Of a stretch of 46,183 bases of DNA, positions 25,701 to 37,024 are shown one piece after another (within the stretch, counting starts at the first letter, position 1; each line of letters starts with the position of its first letter). The position numbers were made by a program, and so were the translations under genes. The notes below the pieces were generated by a model that worked only from the letters and a program-made list of their open reading frames with translations, searched no databases and was not told where the DNA came from. Source of the stretch: Bacteroidota bacterium (GTDB lineage: Bacteria > Bacteroidota > Bacteroidia > AKYH767-A > 2013-40CM-41-45); NCBI GenBank assembly GCA_003151745.1, contig PLYJ01000220.1, positions 150,630 to 196,812 on the forward strand, given 5' to 3'.

Positions 25701-28700
25701 CAATACAAATAGCAGCAGGTTCAAGTGGTTCGGAAGGATTCCTTACCAAATCACTTGATGGCTCATTCTTAGTATTGGGTGGATATTCAACAACATTAAC
25801 AGCAACAGGCGTTGCTGCAACCACCTCAACAGTTGCCCCTCGTTCAATCTTTACGGTTGATGTAGCAGGAAATTACACTAAGGTTGGTACAAGTACCAGC
25901 GATTATAGCGCTAACGATATACGTGGAGCCATTTCTGACGGAACCAATTATTGGGCAGCAGGCGCTTCAAATGCAAATGTTGATGGTATAGATTATTATG
26001 GTCCGGGAACACAGGCAGCGCTTGGTGGCGGTGCAGCACCTGTAAAAGCTTACGGGTTAAGAATATTTAATAACCAAATTTATTATTCCACACAAAAAGC
26101 AGGACCTAACAATACTGTTGCTCATTGCGGTATTTTTGCTGTGGGAACAGGATTACCAACAAGCGGTAGTCCAACAATCACCCAGATCATCGACGCGGGT
26201 ACAGATACAATTACCGATTTTTCATTTAATTCAGCAATAACCACTTGTTATATCACTCGTAACGTTAATTCAGCAACAGGAGGGATTGAAAAGTGGACAA
26301 AAAGCGGAAGTGTTTGGTCTAAACAATATACTTTAAAAACAGGGGCAAACAATATTGGCGCTTTTGCTTTAGAAGTTGATTATTCAGGAAGCACTCCTAT
26401 TATTTATGCAACTACTTTTGAAGCAATTGCTACAGGTAATCGCATCATAAAAATTACAGATAATAACAGCCATTCAGGGGATGTTGGTTCATCTGATTTA
26501 ACAGTGTTGGCTACAGCAGCAGCAAATACATGGTTCCACGGTATTACATTCACACCGGCATGTACAGCTCCTGCAATTACATCTGTTAACAGCAACGGTA
26601 CCATTTGCTCCGGAACTGCGCTTACATTTACTTTGGCAGCAACAGGAAGTCCAACACTCACTTATGCCTGGTCCGGTCCGAGCGGTTTCAATAATGCAAC
26701 AAAAACCCCATCCATCAATAATGCTACAACAGCAGCAACAGGTACTTACTCAGTAACAGTAAACAATGGTTGCGGTTCAGCTTCAGCCACTGTAGCAGCT
26801 ACTGTTAACAGTGTACCAACAGCTACAGTTTCGGTGAGTGGAAGCACAACATTCTGCTCAGGCAATTCAGTAACACTTACTGCTTCCAGCAGTGCATCTT
26901 ATGTCTGGTCGAACGGCGCTACAACACAAACTATCAGTGCAACAACTACTGCTAATTATTCTGTTACTGTTACAAGCAGCAATGGCTGTATAGCAGGATC
27001 AGCATCTACAAGCGTTACTGTAAATCCAAACTTAACTCCTACATTTACTATCACCAGCAGTGGTAGTACTATTTGTACAGGAACAAGTGTTACATTTACT
27101 GCAACCCACACAAACGGCGGAACTTCACCAAGCTATCAGTGGGCTTTGAATGGCAGTAATGTTGGAAGCAACAGTGCTACATACTCAAACAGTGCATTAA
27201 ATAATAACGATGTGATTACTTGTACATTAACCTCTAATGCAACCTGCCTAACCTCAGCAACAGCAAATTCAAACAGCATCACGATTACTGTTTCTTCAGT
27301 TGTTACACCATCTGTAAGCATTCTATCAGGTTCAGGCAACACCAATTGCATTGGAGCAAGTGTACTATTTACCGCTACTCCGGCAAATGGTGGAACTACA
27401 CCGGCTTACCAATGGAAACTAAATGGCAGCAATGTTGGAACAAACAGTGCTACTTATACCAACAGCACATTGAATGATCAGGATGTTGTTACCTGCGTGA
27501 TGACATCCAACAATTCTTGCGCTTCTCCGGCAACAGCCACTTCTAACGGCTTAACCATGACAGTGAGTCCAATGATAACTCCTTTGGTCAGCATAGCAGC
27601 AAATACAAGCAATACTATTTGTGCCGGAACAAGTGTAACCTATACAGCTACTCCAACAAACGGAGGAACACCTACTTATCAATGGACAAAAAATGGAAGC
27701 AATGTAGGCAGCAACAGTGCAACCTATACAGATGCCGCTTTAGCGAATAATGATATGATTGTCTGTACCATGACTTCTACTGCAAATTGCGCTACTTCTG
27801 CAACAGCAACTTCTTCTACCATGACCATGACCGTAAATCCGGTTGCTGCACAACCGGGAGCATTTACAACAAGTTCTGCAAATGTGAATGCGGGACAAAG
27901 CGGTATAGTATATACTGTTCCTAATGATGCAACCGTTACGTATGTATGGACGTATAGCGGAAGTGGAGCTACCATAAATGGAACAAGTAATAGCGTAACT
28001 GTTGATTTTTCTTCATCAGCGTCCAGCGGCACATTGAGCGTAACTGCCTCAAACAATTGTGGAGCAGGGACTCCGCAAAGTATTGCTATAACTGTAGCTT
28101 ACGAATTTACAGCAGGAAATATTGCTGTTCTCGTTGAAACTGCAGGTGCTACAAATACTACAGGAAGTATCGTAGAGTTAAATACCACAACAGCTAGCCA
28201 GTCAACAGTAAACACGTATGCTATACCGGCTGCCTTAAGATTTACTAACGCTGCTACCAGTCATTTTCTTTCAAACAGCGATGATGGAAGTTTATTAATT
28301 TTTACAGCTGCAGACACTACCAATACTACGGTAGATGCTTCATCTGTTTATAAACGTGCTATTGGAACATTTAATGCAACCGGGACCTTTAACCTGGCAA
28401 CCACCTATCAAGGTTTAGGAGGTGCCACATTGAGTAAAATCAGAAGTGCAAGCACCGTGGACAATTCAACCTATTTTATAGGAGATAAAGCGGGCTTTTA
28501 TTCTAATGGAACAACTAGTCCGAATCCAACAACAAATATCCTTTCTACAAGATCTTTTGGCGGAACAGTTTATGCTTTAACAGCTTCTTCTACAGCACTT
28601 GCTGTGGGTACTATATCTGCTGCAACAGGCGGAACCTATACAACATTATCTACAACTATTCATAGCTCAGGAAAAAGCAATGATTTCTATATGGTATCAT

Positions 28701-31700
28701 CCGGATCCAATGGCAGTGCTTATGATATTCTTTACATTCTTGATAATGGCACTTCCGGTTTAATTTCAAAATATTCATTGGTTGCCGGTGTCTGGACCGT
28801 AAACGGAGCCTATACCACTACTATTAATGGTTGGGCTATTGCAGCTCAGCAAAATGGTTCATCGGCGAATTTATATGTTACCAGTGGGACAGGTACTACC
28901 ACCAATAACAGCGTTGTTAAATTAGTTGATGCTGCAGGATACAATACAACCATCGCAATTACAACAGCTAATAATGTAACACTATATACAGCAACAAGTG
29001 GAGCATTAATAAAAGGAATTGCTTTTGCTCCTGCGTGTGCTGCTCCTGCAATTACTTCTACAAGCAGCAACAGTACTGTTTGTTCAGGAAACACACTTAC
29101 TTTAACAACTGCAGTAACGGGCAGCCATCCGACGTATTCTTGGACAGGACCAAACAGTTTCACTTCTTCTTTGCAAAACCCGTCTATCAGCAATGTTACA
29201 ACAGCTGCAACAGGTACTTATTCGGTAACGGTTACCAATGGTTGCGGTACTGCTTCATCTTCAACAGCGGTAACAATAAACAGTTCACCGAACGCTACTG
29301 TTACAGCCGGTGGAAGCACCACATTCTGCTCAGGCGGATCGGTAACTCTTACTGCATCAAACGCAGCGTCTTATTCTTGGTCAACCGGAGCAACAACACA
29401 AGCCATCAGCGCAACAACAACTGCTAATTATTCTGTAACCCTTACAGGCAGCAATGGTTGTATCACAGCATCCAACATAACAAGTGTTACTGTTAATCCA
29501 ACGTTAACTCCTACATTAACTATTACCACAAATACAGGTAATGTTATTTGCACAGGTATAAATGTTACGTTTACAGCTTCTGCAACAAATGGTGGCGCAT
29601 CACCGGCTTACCAATGGAAATTAAATGGAAGCAATGTTGGAACAAGCAGTTCAACATATTCAAATAACACATTAAATGATGGTGATTTGGTTACTTGTAT
29701 ATTAACCTCAAATGCGCTGTGTTTAACAACTACAACCGCTAACTCAAATACAGTAAGCATTTCTGTAAGCGGAAATGTAAATCCTTCAGTGAGCATTTCA
29801 TCAGGTTCCGGCACTACAGTTTGCTCAGGTGCAAGCATTTTGTTTACTGCTACTCCAACCAACGCAGGTGTTTCCCCTTCTTACCAATGGAAACTAAACG
29901 GAAGTAATGTAGGAACCGACAGCATTGTGTATTCAAACAGTGCATTATCCGATCAGGATGTTGTTACTTGTGTTATAACCAGTTCTAACAGTTGTGCATC
30001 TATACCTACCGCCACTTCTAACAGCCTTACCATGTCGGTGAACACGACTGTAATACCTTCAGTAAGCGTATCAACGGATGTAGGAACGACCATTTGCTCT
30101 GGAACAGGCGTTACTTTTACGGCTACACCTGTAAATGGCGGAACACCATTATACCAATGGACAAAAAACAATATCCATGTGGGTTCAAACAACGCGATTT
30201 ATGGAACAGGTTCTTTAGCTAATAATGATACTATCGTTTGTACCATGACTTCATCTGCAACATGCAGAACATCGAATACTGCCGTTTCATCTAATATTAT
30301 TATGAAAGTAAATTCAATTCCTGCAAGGCCTCTGACTTATCTTACATCCAATGACATTTTTGCCAACATAACAAGGTTGTTCGTAAGTTCTGACGCTGTT
30401 AACCCGGGACAAACAGGTGTTGTATATACCGTTGTTAATGATACAACTGCCACTTCTTATATATGGTCTTATAGCGGAAACGGAGCAACCATGAATGATA
30501 CAGGAAATAGTATAACCATTGACTTTTCTTCAATAGCTAGTAGTGGAAACCTGCACGTTTCAGCATCCAATGGCTGCGGTACAAGTCTTGCTACAACAGC
30601 TTTACCTATTACAGTATTGGACGCTACACAAGGAAATATCCGCATAACCGAATACATGTATTCAGGTACAAATGGGGAATTCGTTGAATTTACCAATGTA
30701 AGCAGCACCCCTGTTGATATGACCGGATGGAGTTTTGATGATAACACCCGTACTGCCGGATCACAAAACCTATCGGCTTTTGGCATCGTTCAAGCGGGAG
30801 AGTCCGTAATATTAACCGAAACCCCTGCAGATAGTTTCCGCCTTGCCTGGCATTTATGCCCCGGTATAAAAGTAATTGGCGACAATGTCAACAACATGGG
30901 CGGGGCGGATGAAATTAATCTTTTCAATGAGAATACCAATCTGGTTGATCGTCTTACTTATGATAATGCAACTTTAGGTGGAGTAAAAGCTAAAGTAAAT
31001 AGTGCCTGGGTGAATCCGGCTGGATTGGGAATAGACAAATGTACCTTATGGACGCTCTCTGCCACAGCAGATTCAGAAGGTTCTGCTCCTTCTACCGGAA
31101 CCGATATTGGCAGTCCCGGCAAGAGTACTCGTGCTACCGTTTCATATGATCCTTGTGTAATAACAACAGGTGGGCCAAGTGTTGTTATGGATGTAGTTAA
31201 TACAACCAATTATCTTGACGGTGGTGTTTCAACTCCTCCGCTAAGTCCTTATGGAATAAGCGGAGTTATGAGTGACCCGACAGATCCGGGAAGTACTTTA
31301 GGGCTTAATTTTACAATTGGCGATTCGTTGGTTGCAGTGAACAGCTTAACCGTTACAGTTACGAGCAGCAATACAACTGTTGTACCTCTTGCAAATGTTC
31401 TGCTTACAGGAAGTGGTGCTTCCAGAAATGTAAAAATTACCCCTGCAACTTTAGGCTATTCTAATATAACGTTGATGGTAAATAACGGAACAAAAACTAC
31501 TTCGTATGTGATTCTTTATGCAGCATCGGTAGCAGCGGCAATGCCTTCTACATACTGGCATACAGGGATGTCCGATGCTTCTGATGGAATTAATTTAGAC
31601 GAGAATTCTTTTATAACAGGAGATGATGAATTGAATGTTGTAAATGTATATTCAACTTATCATTCGGGTTTACCGCTTGTATCCTTTAATTATACTCCTT

Positions 31701-33157
31701 ATTTGAATTTGCCGGATCTTGGTAAGCCGGAAGTAGACGTAGAGGTGGCATTTAAAAGTTCGACCCATGCCAACAGAATTTACTTTGCAGGTTCCATGAG
31801 TAATAGCGGAGATAACTTTGTAAATACTCCTAACCGTGACCGCATATTTGCGACTACTGTTACAGGTGCAGGAGCAAGCGCTTCGGTTTCCGTAGTTGGC
31901 TATTGCGTGTTGAGAGATAAATTATTAGCATGGGGCGATGCGCATGGATATAATTTTACAGCAAGTGCTGCTGATGGTTTAAATCCAAAACTCATCAATG
32001 GTTTTGATATCGAAGGAATGGTAATGGGTCCCGATAGTACTACTTTATATATTGGTATGAGAGCACCTTTGATTCCGATGACGAGTCGTACGAAAGCAGT
32101 AATTGCTCCGGTTCTTAATTTTGAAACTTGGTTCAACAATGGTACTCAATCTGGCGATGCAACTTTTGGTTCCCCTATAGAACTTGACTTGGGAGGAAGA
32201 GGTGTTCGAGACATCACAAGATTATCCAATGGTACCTATATTATTTCGGCTGGAGACCCTGCTGCAGATGATTCCCGCAGTACTGAATACAGATGGACCG
32301 GTCATGCTGCGGATGCACCCATTCAAGTGACGACTGACGGCGATGGTACCTTAAATATGGAAGGCGTTATGGAGGTGGATGAAGGCGGACAGATATCCTT
32401 AACAAAACTTCATGTTATCAATGATGGAGGTTCAGCCATACTTTATACTGATAATGCGGAAGCAAAACAATTGTCTATTCATAATCACAGAAAATTCAGT
32501 TCAAATGTTTTATCGGGATTGTCTCTAGATCCTTGCTCAGGTTTTGCAGTAACAATAAGCGCAGGTGGCAGCACAACACTGGGCGCAGGAGGTTCTGTAG
32601 TATTAACCGCAACCGCAGGAACAAATTACACATGGTCGAACGGAGCAAGCACACAATCAATTACTGTTTCTGCTGCCGGAAATTATTCGGTAACGGTTAC
32701 CAATAGTAACAGTTGTACTGCTACATCACCTACAACCAATGTTATTGTAAATCTTTGCTCCGGTTATACAGCAACAATAAGCATCGGTGGCAGTACTACA
32801 GTTAGTGCAGGAGGTTCTGTTGTTTTAACTGCAAGTGCAGGAACAAGCTATTCATGGTCGAACGGAGCAACAACACAATCTATAACAGTAACTACCTCCG
32901 GAAATTATTCGGTAACTGTTACCAATAATAATGGTTGTGTTGCCACATCGGCAGCGACTACTGTAACCGTTTTAACAATTCATCTTTTACCATCCGATGC
33001 CAACGGTGATGGTGTAACCAATATTAATGATTTCCTTTTATTAGTTACGAAATTTAATCAATCTTGTACTTGTTCTGAAGACATGAACCATGATGGTGTT
33101 GTGAACATTAACGACTTCCTGCTTTTGGTAAGTCAGTTTAATCAAGTTGCCCATTAA
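22757..33157 (+). CDS. Giant secreted Ig-repeat protein with lamin-tail, DUF3616-like and dockerin-like domains
   Basis: A 3466-residue exported protein. The signal peptide's hydrophobic core is about 20-34, ending PKAKAQ; ATG 22757 gives a long n-region, and a later start (FMKVV, residue 19) is possible. Twelve Ig-like repeats of about 91 residues, each with [17 protein letters not shown]-like and [11 protein letters not shown]-like motifs and paired cysteines, come in groups of 6, 3 and 3. Each group is followed by a PKD-like domain (TSSANVNxGQ). The first two groups also have a propeller-like region (about 935-1268 and 1781-2094). After about 2628 come a lamin-tail-like domain ([19 protein letters not shown]), a DUF3616-like domain ([20 protein letters not shown]), two short Ig repeats and two dockerin-like loops ([24 protein letters not shown]). 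There is no T9SS sorting domain. Probably adhesive or structural. Confidence 0.85.
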   Translation: MKNNMHSNNLSLRKDPDFMKVVLLIILLLAILVPKAKAQTTIYTTDFGATVTMPTAGSNPSGWTFTGVGMNISSSTTSSGYTDATGGEYLGEGNSVTFTNTSGTSETTSPLGTSTAKLQISTTGYTGIVISFGMRESSSSYITNVAYTLAWSSDDITYTTITYTKPTAGSWGLVSGAGLTLPVGAENKSTLYLKWTFPRPSSASGNFKMDDLFVKGTCATPVISSTTNSGPVCPATTLSFSTTATGLGTLTYAWTGPNSFTSSSQNPSISNATTAATGTYTVTVTNGCGATAASTTAATVNPNVTPSLVIATNTGNTICSGTNVTFTATPTNGGGSPSYQWVINGSNVGTNSASYSNSSLADNDVVACILTSNATCVSPTTANSNTVTITVTGSVTPSVSIAPNTSNTICNGTNVSFTATPTNGGSSPSYQWKLNGSNIGSNSATYSNSTLANTDSVICVMTSSNSCASPTTSTSNQVNMIVNANVTPSVSIASSSSNTICSGTSVTFTATPTNGGGSPSYQWKLNGSNAGTNNVTYSNSALANNDTVICTMTSNAICATSSTANSGAIAMVVNPNVTPTVNIAANTGNTVCTGTNITFTATPINGGSSPSYQWAVNGSNVGTNSDTYSNSSLANTDQVTCVLTSNAICATSTTANSNTLTLTITSSVTPSVSITSGSGNTNCVGTNVTFTATPNNGGGSPAYQWKLNGSNVGTNSITYSNNSLVDQDVITCVLTSSNACASPTTGTSNSLTMTVTPNVTPVVSIAANTNTVCTGTSITFTATPTNGGTASYQWTKNGSNVGSNSVTYIDASLLNNDLVACTMTSTASCLTISTALSNTVTMTVNPVASQPAAFTTSSANVNGGQTSVAYTIPNDATVTYAWAYGGSGATINGTSNSVTIDFSTIATSGTLSVTPTNSCGAGTARTIAITVNPAANFTAGRLVVVQTSGTVSANGSAITLKEFTTTGTAGAVISLPSTGSTPIQIAAGSSGSEGFLTKSLDGSFLVLGGYSTTLTATGVAATTSTVAPRSIFTVDVAGNYTKVGTSTSDYSANDIRGAISDGTNYWAAGASNANVDGIDYYGPGTQAALGGGAAPVKAYGLRIFNNQIYYSTQKAGPNNTVAHCGIFAVGTGLPTSGSPTITQIIDAGTDTITDFSFNSAITTCYITRNVNSATGGIEKWTKSGSVWSKQYTLKTGANNIGAFALEVDYSGSTPIIYATTFEAIATGNRIIKITDNNSHSGDVGSSDLTVLATAAANTWFHGITFTPACTAPAITSVNSNGTICSGTALTFTLAATGSPTLTYAWSGPSGFNNATKTPSINNATTAATGTYSVTVNNGCGSASATVAATVNSVPTATVSVSGSTTFCSGNSVTLTASSSASYVWSNGATTQTISATTTANYSVTVTSSNGCIAGSASTSVTVNPNLTPTFTITSSGSTICTGTSVTFTATHTNGGTSPSYQWALNGSNVGSNSATYSNSALNNNDVITCTLTSNATCLTSATANSNSITITVSSVVTPSVSILSGSGNTNCIGASVLFTATPANGGTTPAYQWKLNGSNVGTNSATYTNSTLNDQDVVTCVMTSNNSCASPATATSNGLTMTVSPMITPLVSIAANTSNTICAGTSVTYTATPTNGGTPTYQWTKNGSNVGSNSATYTDAALANNDMIVCTMTSTANCATSATATSSTMTMTVNPVAAQPGAFTTSSANVNAGQSGIVYTVPNDATVTYVWTYSGSGATINGTSNSVTVDFSSSASSGTLSVTASNNCGAGTPQSIAITVAYEFTAGNIAVLVETAGATNTTGSIVELNTTTASQSTVNTYAIPAALRFTNAATSHFLSNSDDGSLLIFTAADTTNTTVDASSVYKRAIGTFNATGTFNLATTYQGLGGATLSKIRSASTVDNSTYFIGDKAGFYSNGTTSPNPTTNILSTRSFGGTVYALTASSTALAVGTISAATGGTYTTLSTTIHSSGKSNDFYMVSSGSNGSAYDILYILDNGTSGLISKYSLVAGVWTVNGAYTTTINGWAIAAQQNGSSANLYVTSGTGTTTNNSVVKLVDAAGYNTTIAITTANNVTLYTATSGALIKGIAFAPACAAPAITSTSSNSTVCSGNTLTLTTAVTGSHPTYSWTGPNSFTSSLQNPSISNVTTAATGTYSVTVTNGCGTASSSTAVTINSSPNATVTAGGSTTFCSGGSVTLTASNAASYSWSTGATTQAISATTTANYSVTLTGSNGCITASNITSVTVNPTLTPTLTITTNTGNVICTGINVTFTASATNGGASPAYQWKLNGSNVGTSSSTYSNNTLNDGDLVTCILTSNALCLTTTTANSNTVSISVSGNVNPSVSISSGSGTTVCSGASILFTATPTNAGVSPSYQWKLNGSNVGTDSIVYSNSALSDQDVVTCVITSSNSCASIPTATSNSLTMSVNTTVIPSVSVSTDVGTTICSGTGVTFTATPVNGGTPLYQWTKNNIHVGSNNAIYGTGSLANNDTIVCTMTSSATCRTSNTAVSSNIIMKVNSIPARPLTYLTSNDIFANITRLFVSSDAVNPGQTGVVYTVVNDTTATSYIWSYSGNGATMNDTGNSITIDFSSIASSGNLHVSASNGCGTSLATTALPITVLDATQGNIRITEYMYSGTNGEFVEFTNVSSTPVDMTGWSFDDNTRTAGSQNLSAFGIVQAGESVILTETPADSFRLAWHLCPGIKVIGDNVNNMGGADEINLFNENTNLVDRLTYDNATLGGVKAKVNSAWVNPAGLGIDKCTLWTLSATADSEGSAPSTGTDIGSPGKSTRATVSYDPCVITTGGPSVVMDVVNTTNYLDGGVSTPPLSPYGISGVMSDPTDPGSTLGLNFTIGDSLVAVNSLTVTVTSSNTTVVPLANVLLTGSGASRNVKITPATLGYSNITLMVNNGTKTTSYVILYAASVAAAMPSTYWHTGMSDASDGINLDENSFITGDDELNVVNVYSTYHSGLPLVSFNYTPYLNLPDLGKPEVDVEVAFKSSTHANRIYFAGSMSNSGDNFVNTPNRDRIFATTVTGAGASASVSVVGYCVLRDKLLAWGDAHGYNFTASAADGLNPKLINGFDIEGMVMGPDSTTLYIGMRAPLIPMTSRTKAVIAPVLNFETWFNNGTQSGDATFGSPIELDLGGRGVRDITRLSNGTYIISAGDPAADDSRSTEYRWTGHAADAPIQVTTDGDGTLNMEGVMEVDEGGQISLTKLHVINDGGSAILYTDNAEAKQLSIHNHRKFSSNVLSGLSLDPCSGFAVTISAGGSTTLGAGGSVVLTATAGTNYTWSNGASTQSITVSAAGNYSVTVTNSNSCTATSPTTNVIVNLCSGYTATISIGGSTTVSAGGSVVLTASAGTSYSWSNGATTQSITVTTSGNYSVTVTNNNGCVATSAATTVTVLTIHLLPSDANGDGVTNINDFLLLVTKFNQSCTCSEDMNHDGVVNINDFLLLVSQFNQVAH
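23665..30310 (+). repeat. Tandem coding repeats (about 273 bp) inside the giant gene
   Basis: Twelve units of about 273 bp with recurring near-identical stretches such as TATCAATGGAAATTGAACGG. They lie at about 23665-25290 (six units), 27030-27840 (three) and 29500-30310 (three). Similarity persists at the nucleotide level, implying duplication and possibly ongoing gene conversion. Confidence 0.8.
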
Positions 33158-33185
33158 TATCGCATTTCAAGTGATCCTAAAAAGC

Positions 33186-33217
33186 AAAGCCTCAACCTAA
33201 CAGTTGAGGCTTTTTAT
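33186..33217. terminator. Bidirectional rho-independent terminator
   Basis: AAAGCCTCAAC (33186-33196) pairs with GTTGAGGCTTT (33203-33213) around a 6-base loop. T-rich tails follow on the plus strand (TTTTTATT) and on the minus strand (TTTGCTTTTT). It separates the convergent giant gene and the TMTC-like cluster. Confidence 0.9.
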
Positions 33218-33301
33218 TCCTTTCAATGCGACTGACAAGGGTAAGAATAAACGATTTCAGGTGTTCGGGTGAAATAAAATTTACTGCTAAATTATTTCTT
33301 A

Positions 33302-35260
33302 TTATTTTCTTATTCCTTCCTGAAGTGCATGAATAAAACGAGGATCAACAGGATAACCCAACTGTTCTGCTTTGAGAGCATCATCCAGTGCGAGTTGAAA
33401 TTTTTGAATGCGGAAATAAGTTCCTGCACGATTGTGATAAGCCTCAGCAAATGCCGGATTGCATTGAATGGCAGATGTCTGATCTTTTATTGCTTCATCG
33501 TATTTTCCTAAAAAATAGTTGGACATTCCGCGATGTGAATACGCCAATGAGAAGGTTGGACTTAGTTGGATTGCTGAGGTAAAATCTTTTATTGCTTCTT
33601 CGTGTTTGCCTTGGTTATAGTATATTAATCCTCGATTATAAAATCCATTAGGAGACGAGTATTTAAGCTGAATGGCACTATTAAAATCAGCAATTGCCAA
33701 ATCGTATTTTCCAAGATTAAAGTATGCGTTCCCGCGATAATAATATACAGGCGCAAACGCTTTACGATATTTAATGGAAGCAGAATAATCAATTATTGCT
33801 TCCTTGTATTTCCCCCAGTTATTATACACCAATCCCCGATTGTAATAGGCATCCGAATAATTAAATTTAAGTTGAATGGCGCGAGTAAAGTCTATCATTG
33901 CTTTATCATACTCCTTTGTGTAGTAATATACTCCGCCTCTGCAATTAAATGATAAAGGGGCTTTATCGTATTTTTCGATGGCATCGTTCCAAAGCGCAAG
34001 GCTATCGTGCCATACTTTACAACGTTGAAACGTCAGGTAGCTGCAAATAAAGACAAACAAAATCAAGGTAACAACAGAAGGAATTTTTAACGCTTTTAAT
34101 TGTTCTGATTTGTTTTCTACTAAATTATTTATACCTCTTGCCAAAATAAAAAACAGTCCGATGTAAGGGAGATAGGCATACCGATCGGCAATGATGGCAG
34201 CCCCTACAGGAATTATCTGTAAAACCAATGCGATCGTGATCAAAAAAAATGTAAAACCAAATAAAATATCTTTTCCGAATTTTTGTGATTTATAAATTAA
34301 AAATGCGAGGACAAGAACGATGACAGGAGCGATGTAAAAAATGATAGGATACATCCCATTGTGTTTTACCGGATAATTGTAGAAGCAGGATAAATTTATT
34401 GGTAAAATAAGTTTCCAGATATACGTGATTAGTGCGTAGCTACCGAATAAAATTTGGTCGAAAAAATTAGATTGCGCGATGTCGCTCATTGCGCTTATCT
34501 CTTTTTGCGCGAGTATTGCAATATAGCCGAATATCAATGATAACAATAGAAATGGAACTTTTTCCAATACTGTTCTTCTGGTTATTTTTCTGTCGAGGAA
34601 ATAATCAATCGCAAAAAATGCAATCGGAAGGCTCACCGCCATTGCTTTTGATAAAACAGCCAAAATAAAAAGAAGAAAAGTAAGCGCATAAAAAAGTGCT
34701 TTCTGTTTTTCTTTTCGCAGATAAAAAATATAGGAACAGATAGCCGCGAGATAAAAAAAAGAGTAGAGAACATCTTTGCGTTCTGCCACCCAGGCAACGG
34801 ACTCCACGTGCATGGGGTGAACAGCAAAGAGCAGTGCCGTAATAAATGCTACCCACCTTTGCCTGGTGATGAGCCAGATAAAATAAAATACAAGTAATGA
34901 ATTAAGAAGGTGAAGGATGAGGTTGGTGATGTGATATGGCTTCGAATTAAGTTTAAAGATGTCATATTCCAAACAAAAAGTAAGCATTGTAAGAGGATGA
35001 TAATTTCCCTGAACATAACTGCTGAACGTATGTTTCAACGTATAGTTCAGGCTATCACCATGTAGTGTTGTAATATCCGGATTTTCGGTAATGTATAAGC
35101 TATCGTCCCATCTGGTAAAAGGATTATTAAGTGATTTAAAATAAATACAAGTAGTAAAAATAATTATTAACAGAGAAGCGAGAATAAAAAACATGTTCCC
35201 GGACATTGTTTGTGAGGTGGCTTTTCCGTGATTTTTATTAATATTTTTTTTTGCGCTCAT
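33302..35260 (-). CDS. TMTC/PMT-like membrane glycosyltransferase with six TPRs
   Basis: A 652-residue integral membrane protein. About ten hydrophobic segments span roughly residues 20-400. The first extracytoplasmic loop carries RWDDSLYITENPDI (W51-D52-D53), followed by NYHPLTML and HPMHVES with ERKDVLYSFFYLAA. These are the hallmarks of the TMTC-type branch of the PMT-like (GT-C) superfamily, whose eukaryotic members transfer mannose from a lipid carrier to protein. Six TPRs of 34 residues fill the C-terminus (about 440-640). First of three tandem paralogs with 6, 3 and 7 TPRs; it is 44 bp downstream of the next. A bacterial O-mannosyltransferase role is inferred from family and from the mannose-phosphate lipid synthase at 42010. 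Confidence 0.75.
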   Translation of the reverse strand: MSAKKNINKNHGKATSQTMSGNMFFILASLLIIIFTTCIYFKSLNNPFTRWDDSLYITENPDITTLHGDSLNYTLKHTFSSYVQGNYHPLTMLTFCLEYDIFKLNSKPYHITNLILHLLNSLLVFYFIWLITRQRWVAFITALLFAVHPMHVESVAWVAERKDVLYSFFYLAAICSYIFYLRKEKQKALFYALTFLLFILAVLSKAMAVSLPIAFFAIDYFLDRKITRRTVLEKVPFLLLSLIFGYIAILAQKEISAMSDIAQSNFFDQILFGSYALITYIWKLILPINLSCFYNYPVKHNGMYPIIFYIAPVIVLVLAFLIYKSQKFGKDILFGFTFFLITIALVLQIIPVGAAIIADRYAYLPYIGLFFILARGINNLVENKSEQLKALKIPSVVTLILFVFICSYLTFQRCKVWHDSLALWNDAIEKYDKAPLSFNCRGGVYYYTKEYDKAMIDFTRAIQLKFNYSDAYYNRGLVYNNWGKYKEAIIDYSASIKYRKAFAPVYYYRGNAYFNLGKYDLAIADFNSAIQLKYSSPNGFYNRGLIYYNQGKHEEAIKDFTSAIQLSPTFSLAYSHRGMSNYFLGKYDEAIKDQTSAIQCNPAFAEAYHNRAGTYFRIQKFQLALDDALKAEQLGYPVDPRFIHALQEGIRK

Positions 35261-35304
35261 GCTTTTTAATAAATGAAATCGGTTTTATGCGATGAAGATA
35301 AATG

Positions 35305-36963
35305 TTAATTGCCGGTATTTGTAGAATGAATTTTTTCTTGTAGAACTTCAATAAAACGAGGATCAACATAACTCCTCAATTGCCTTGCTTTGAGGGCATC
35401 TTCTAAAGCGGGTTGATATTTTTTAAGAGTAAAAAAAGATCCGGCCCGATTGAAATAAGCACGTGAAAGTTTAGGATTATATTGAATGGCAGAAGTATAA
35501 TCTTTTATCGACTCTTCATATTTTCCTAAATAATAATTTGCTAATCCCCTATTATAATATGCATCAGGATAGTCGTATTTGAGTTGAATCGCACGGTTAA
35601 GATCAGCAATTGCTTTATCATATTGTTTCGCAAAAATATATCCATCTCCCCTGCCGTTGAAGGATTGCGGTGATCCATCAAATTGTTCTATCGCATTGCT
35701 CCAAACGGAAATGGTATCTTTCCAAACCTTACAACGTTGAAAAGACAGGTAGCAGCAAACTATAATAAACAAAGTGAATGAGGCAAGAATAGGAGTTTTA
35801 AAAACTTTTAATTGTTCTGATCGGTTTTCCAACAAATCGTTTATCCATCTGGCAATAATAAAAAACACTCCGATGTAAGGGAGATAAGTATAACGATCAG
35901 CAATGATAGCACCCCCTACCGGGAGTATTTGTAAAACCAATGCTATGGTGATGAAGAAAAATGCGAAACCAAACAATATATCTTTCCTGAATTTTATTGA
36001 TTTATAGATCAGAAATGCAAGGGTTAAAATTATTATTGGAGCTATATAAACAATGATGGGATAGAATCCTTCTTTCTTCACCGGATAATCATAGAAGCAT
36101 GATAAATTGGTTGGTACGAAAAGCTTCCACAAATACATCATCACCGCGTAACCTGTGAAAAATATCCGATCAAAAAAATTATAATGTTCGATAAGGCTTA
36201 AAGCGTTAATCGACTTTTGAGCTTCGATGGCAACGTATCCGAAAACAAATGCCAACACAATAAAAGGTGTTTTTTCCAGGAAGGTTTTAATGGTTATTTT
36301 TCTACCGATGAAATAATCTATTGCAAAAAAGACAATTGGAAGACTCACTGCCATTGCTTTTGATAAAATACCCAAACAAAAAAGCAAAAAAGTAAAAGTG
36401 TAGAAAAACCATTTTCGCTTTTCTTTTTTCAGATAAATAATATAGCAGCAAATAGCCGCAAGATAAAAAAATGAATAAAGAACATCTTTTCGTTCTGCCA
36501 CCCAGGCAATCGATTCAACGTGCATCGGGTGGATCGAAAAAAGTAAAGCTGTGATAAATGCAACCCATTTTTGTTGTGTTAAAAGCCATATAAAACAAAA
36601 AACGAGTAGTGTATTTAAGATGTGCAGAACGAGATTTGTAAGGTGATAAGTCTTCGGATTGAGTTTGTATTTATTATACTCAATACAATAGCTGAGCATG
36701 GTAACAGGATGATAATTTCCCATCACATAACTGCTCAGTGTTTTTTTAAAAGTAATGTTCAGGCTATCACCATGCAATGTTCGGATATCCGGATTTTCGG
36801 TAACGTACTTATTATCATCCCATCTGGTGAAGTCATTGTTAAGGGATTTAAAGTATATGGAAGTAGTAATTAAAACAAGAACGAATGATGCAATAATAAA
36901 AAAGGTGTTGTAGGATTTTGTGGGGAGAACCTTTTTTTTATCTGCAATTTTTTTAGTGCTCAT
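35305..36963 (-). CDS. TMTC/PMT-like membrane glycosyltransferase with three TPRs
   Basis: A 552-residue paralog of its neighbours. The membrane half keeps the same motifs: RWDDNKYVTENPDI in loop 1, NYHPVTML, HPMHVES and ERKDVLYSFFYLAA. It has three TPRs (starting PQSFNGRGDG, PDAYYNRGLA and SRAYFNRAGS), which accounts for its being about 100 residues shorter than the 33302 protein. Gaps to its neighbours are 44 and 61 bp, so one transcript is likely. It is likely to act on the periplasmic side of the inner membrane; substrate unknown. Confidence 0.75.
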   Translation of the reverse strand: MSTKKIADKKKVLPTKSYNTFFIIASFVLVLITTSIYFKSLNNDFTRWDDNKYVTENPDIRTLHGDSLNITFKKTLSSYVMGNYHPVTMLSYCIEYNKYKLNPKTYHLTNLVLHILNTLLVFCFIWLLTQQKWVAFITALLFSIHPMHVESIAWVAERKDVLYSFFYLAAICCYIIYLKKEKRKWFFYTFTFLLFCLGILSKAMAVSLPIVFFAIDYFIGRKITIKTFLEKTPFIVLAFVFGYVAIEAQKSINALSLIEHYNFFDRIFFTGYAVMMYLWKLFVPTNLSCFYDYPVKKEGFYPIIVYIAPIIILTLAFLIYKSIKFRKDILFGFAFFFITIALVLQILPVGGAIIADRYTYLPYIGVFFIIARWINDLLENRSEQLKVFKTPILASFTLFIIVCCYLSFQRCKVWKDTISVWSNAIEQFDGSPQSFNGRGDGYIFAKQYDKAIADLNRAIQLKYDYPDAYYNRGLANYYLGKYEESIKDYTSAIQYNPKLSRAYFNRAGSFFTLKKYQPALEDALKARQLRSYVDPRFIEVLQEKIHSTNTGN

Positions 36964-37024
36964 ATTTCAAAGATAAAAATAAAACGCAAATTTAAAATTG
37001 ACTTTAAAGAAAAAATTTAATGTG

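Noticed and set aside
23665-30310. Regularly spaced repeats as a possible CRISPR array
   Set aside because: Units are about 273 bp, translate in one continuous frame and have no short identical repeat with unique spacers. No cas genes are present.
23242-32139. Many antisense and out-of-frame ORFs (60-130 codons) inside the giant gene
   Set aside because: They are rich in V/A/L or in C/N/Y as expected from reading a T/S/N/G-rich repetitive gene in other frames, and the same shadow recurs in each repeat unit. None has its own start context.
34605-34856. Small ORFs on the same strand within the TMTC-like genes
   Set aside because: They are frame-shifted shadows of the conserved HPMHVES region, which repeats at the same place in the paralogs.
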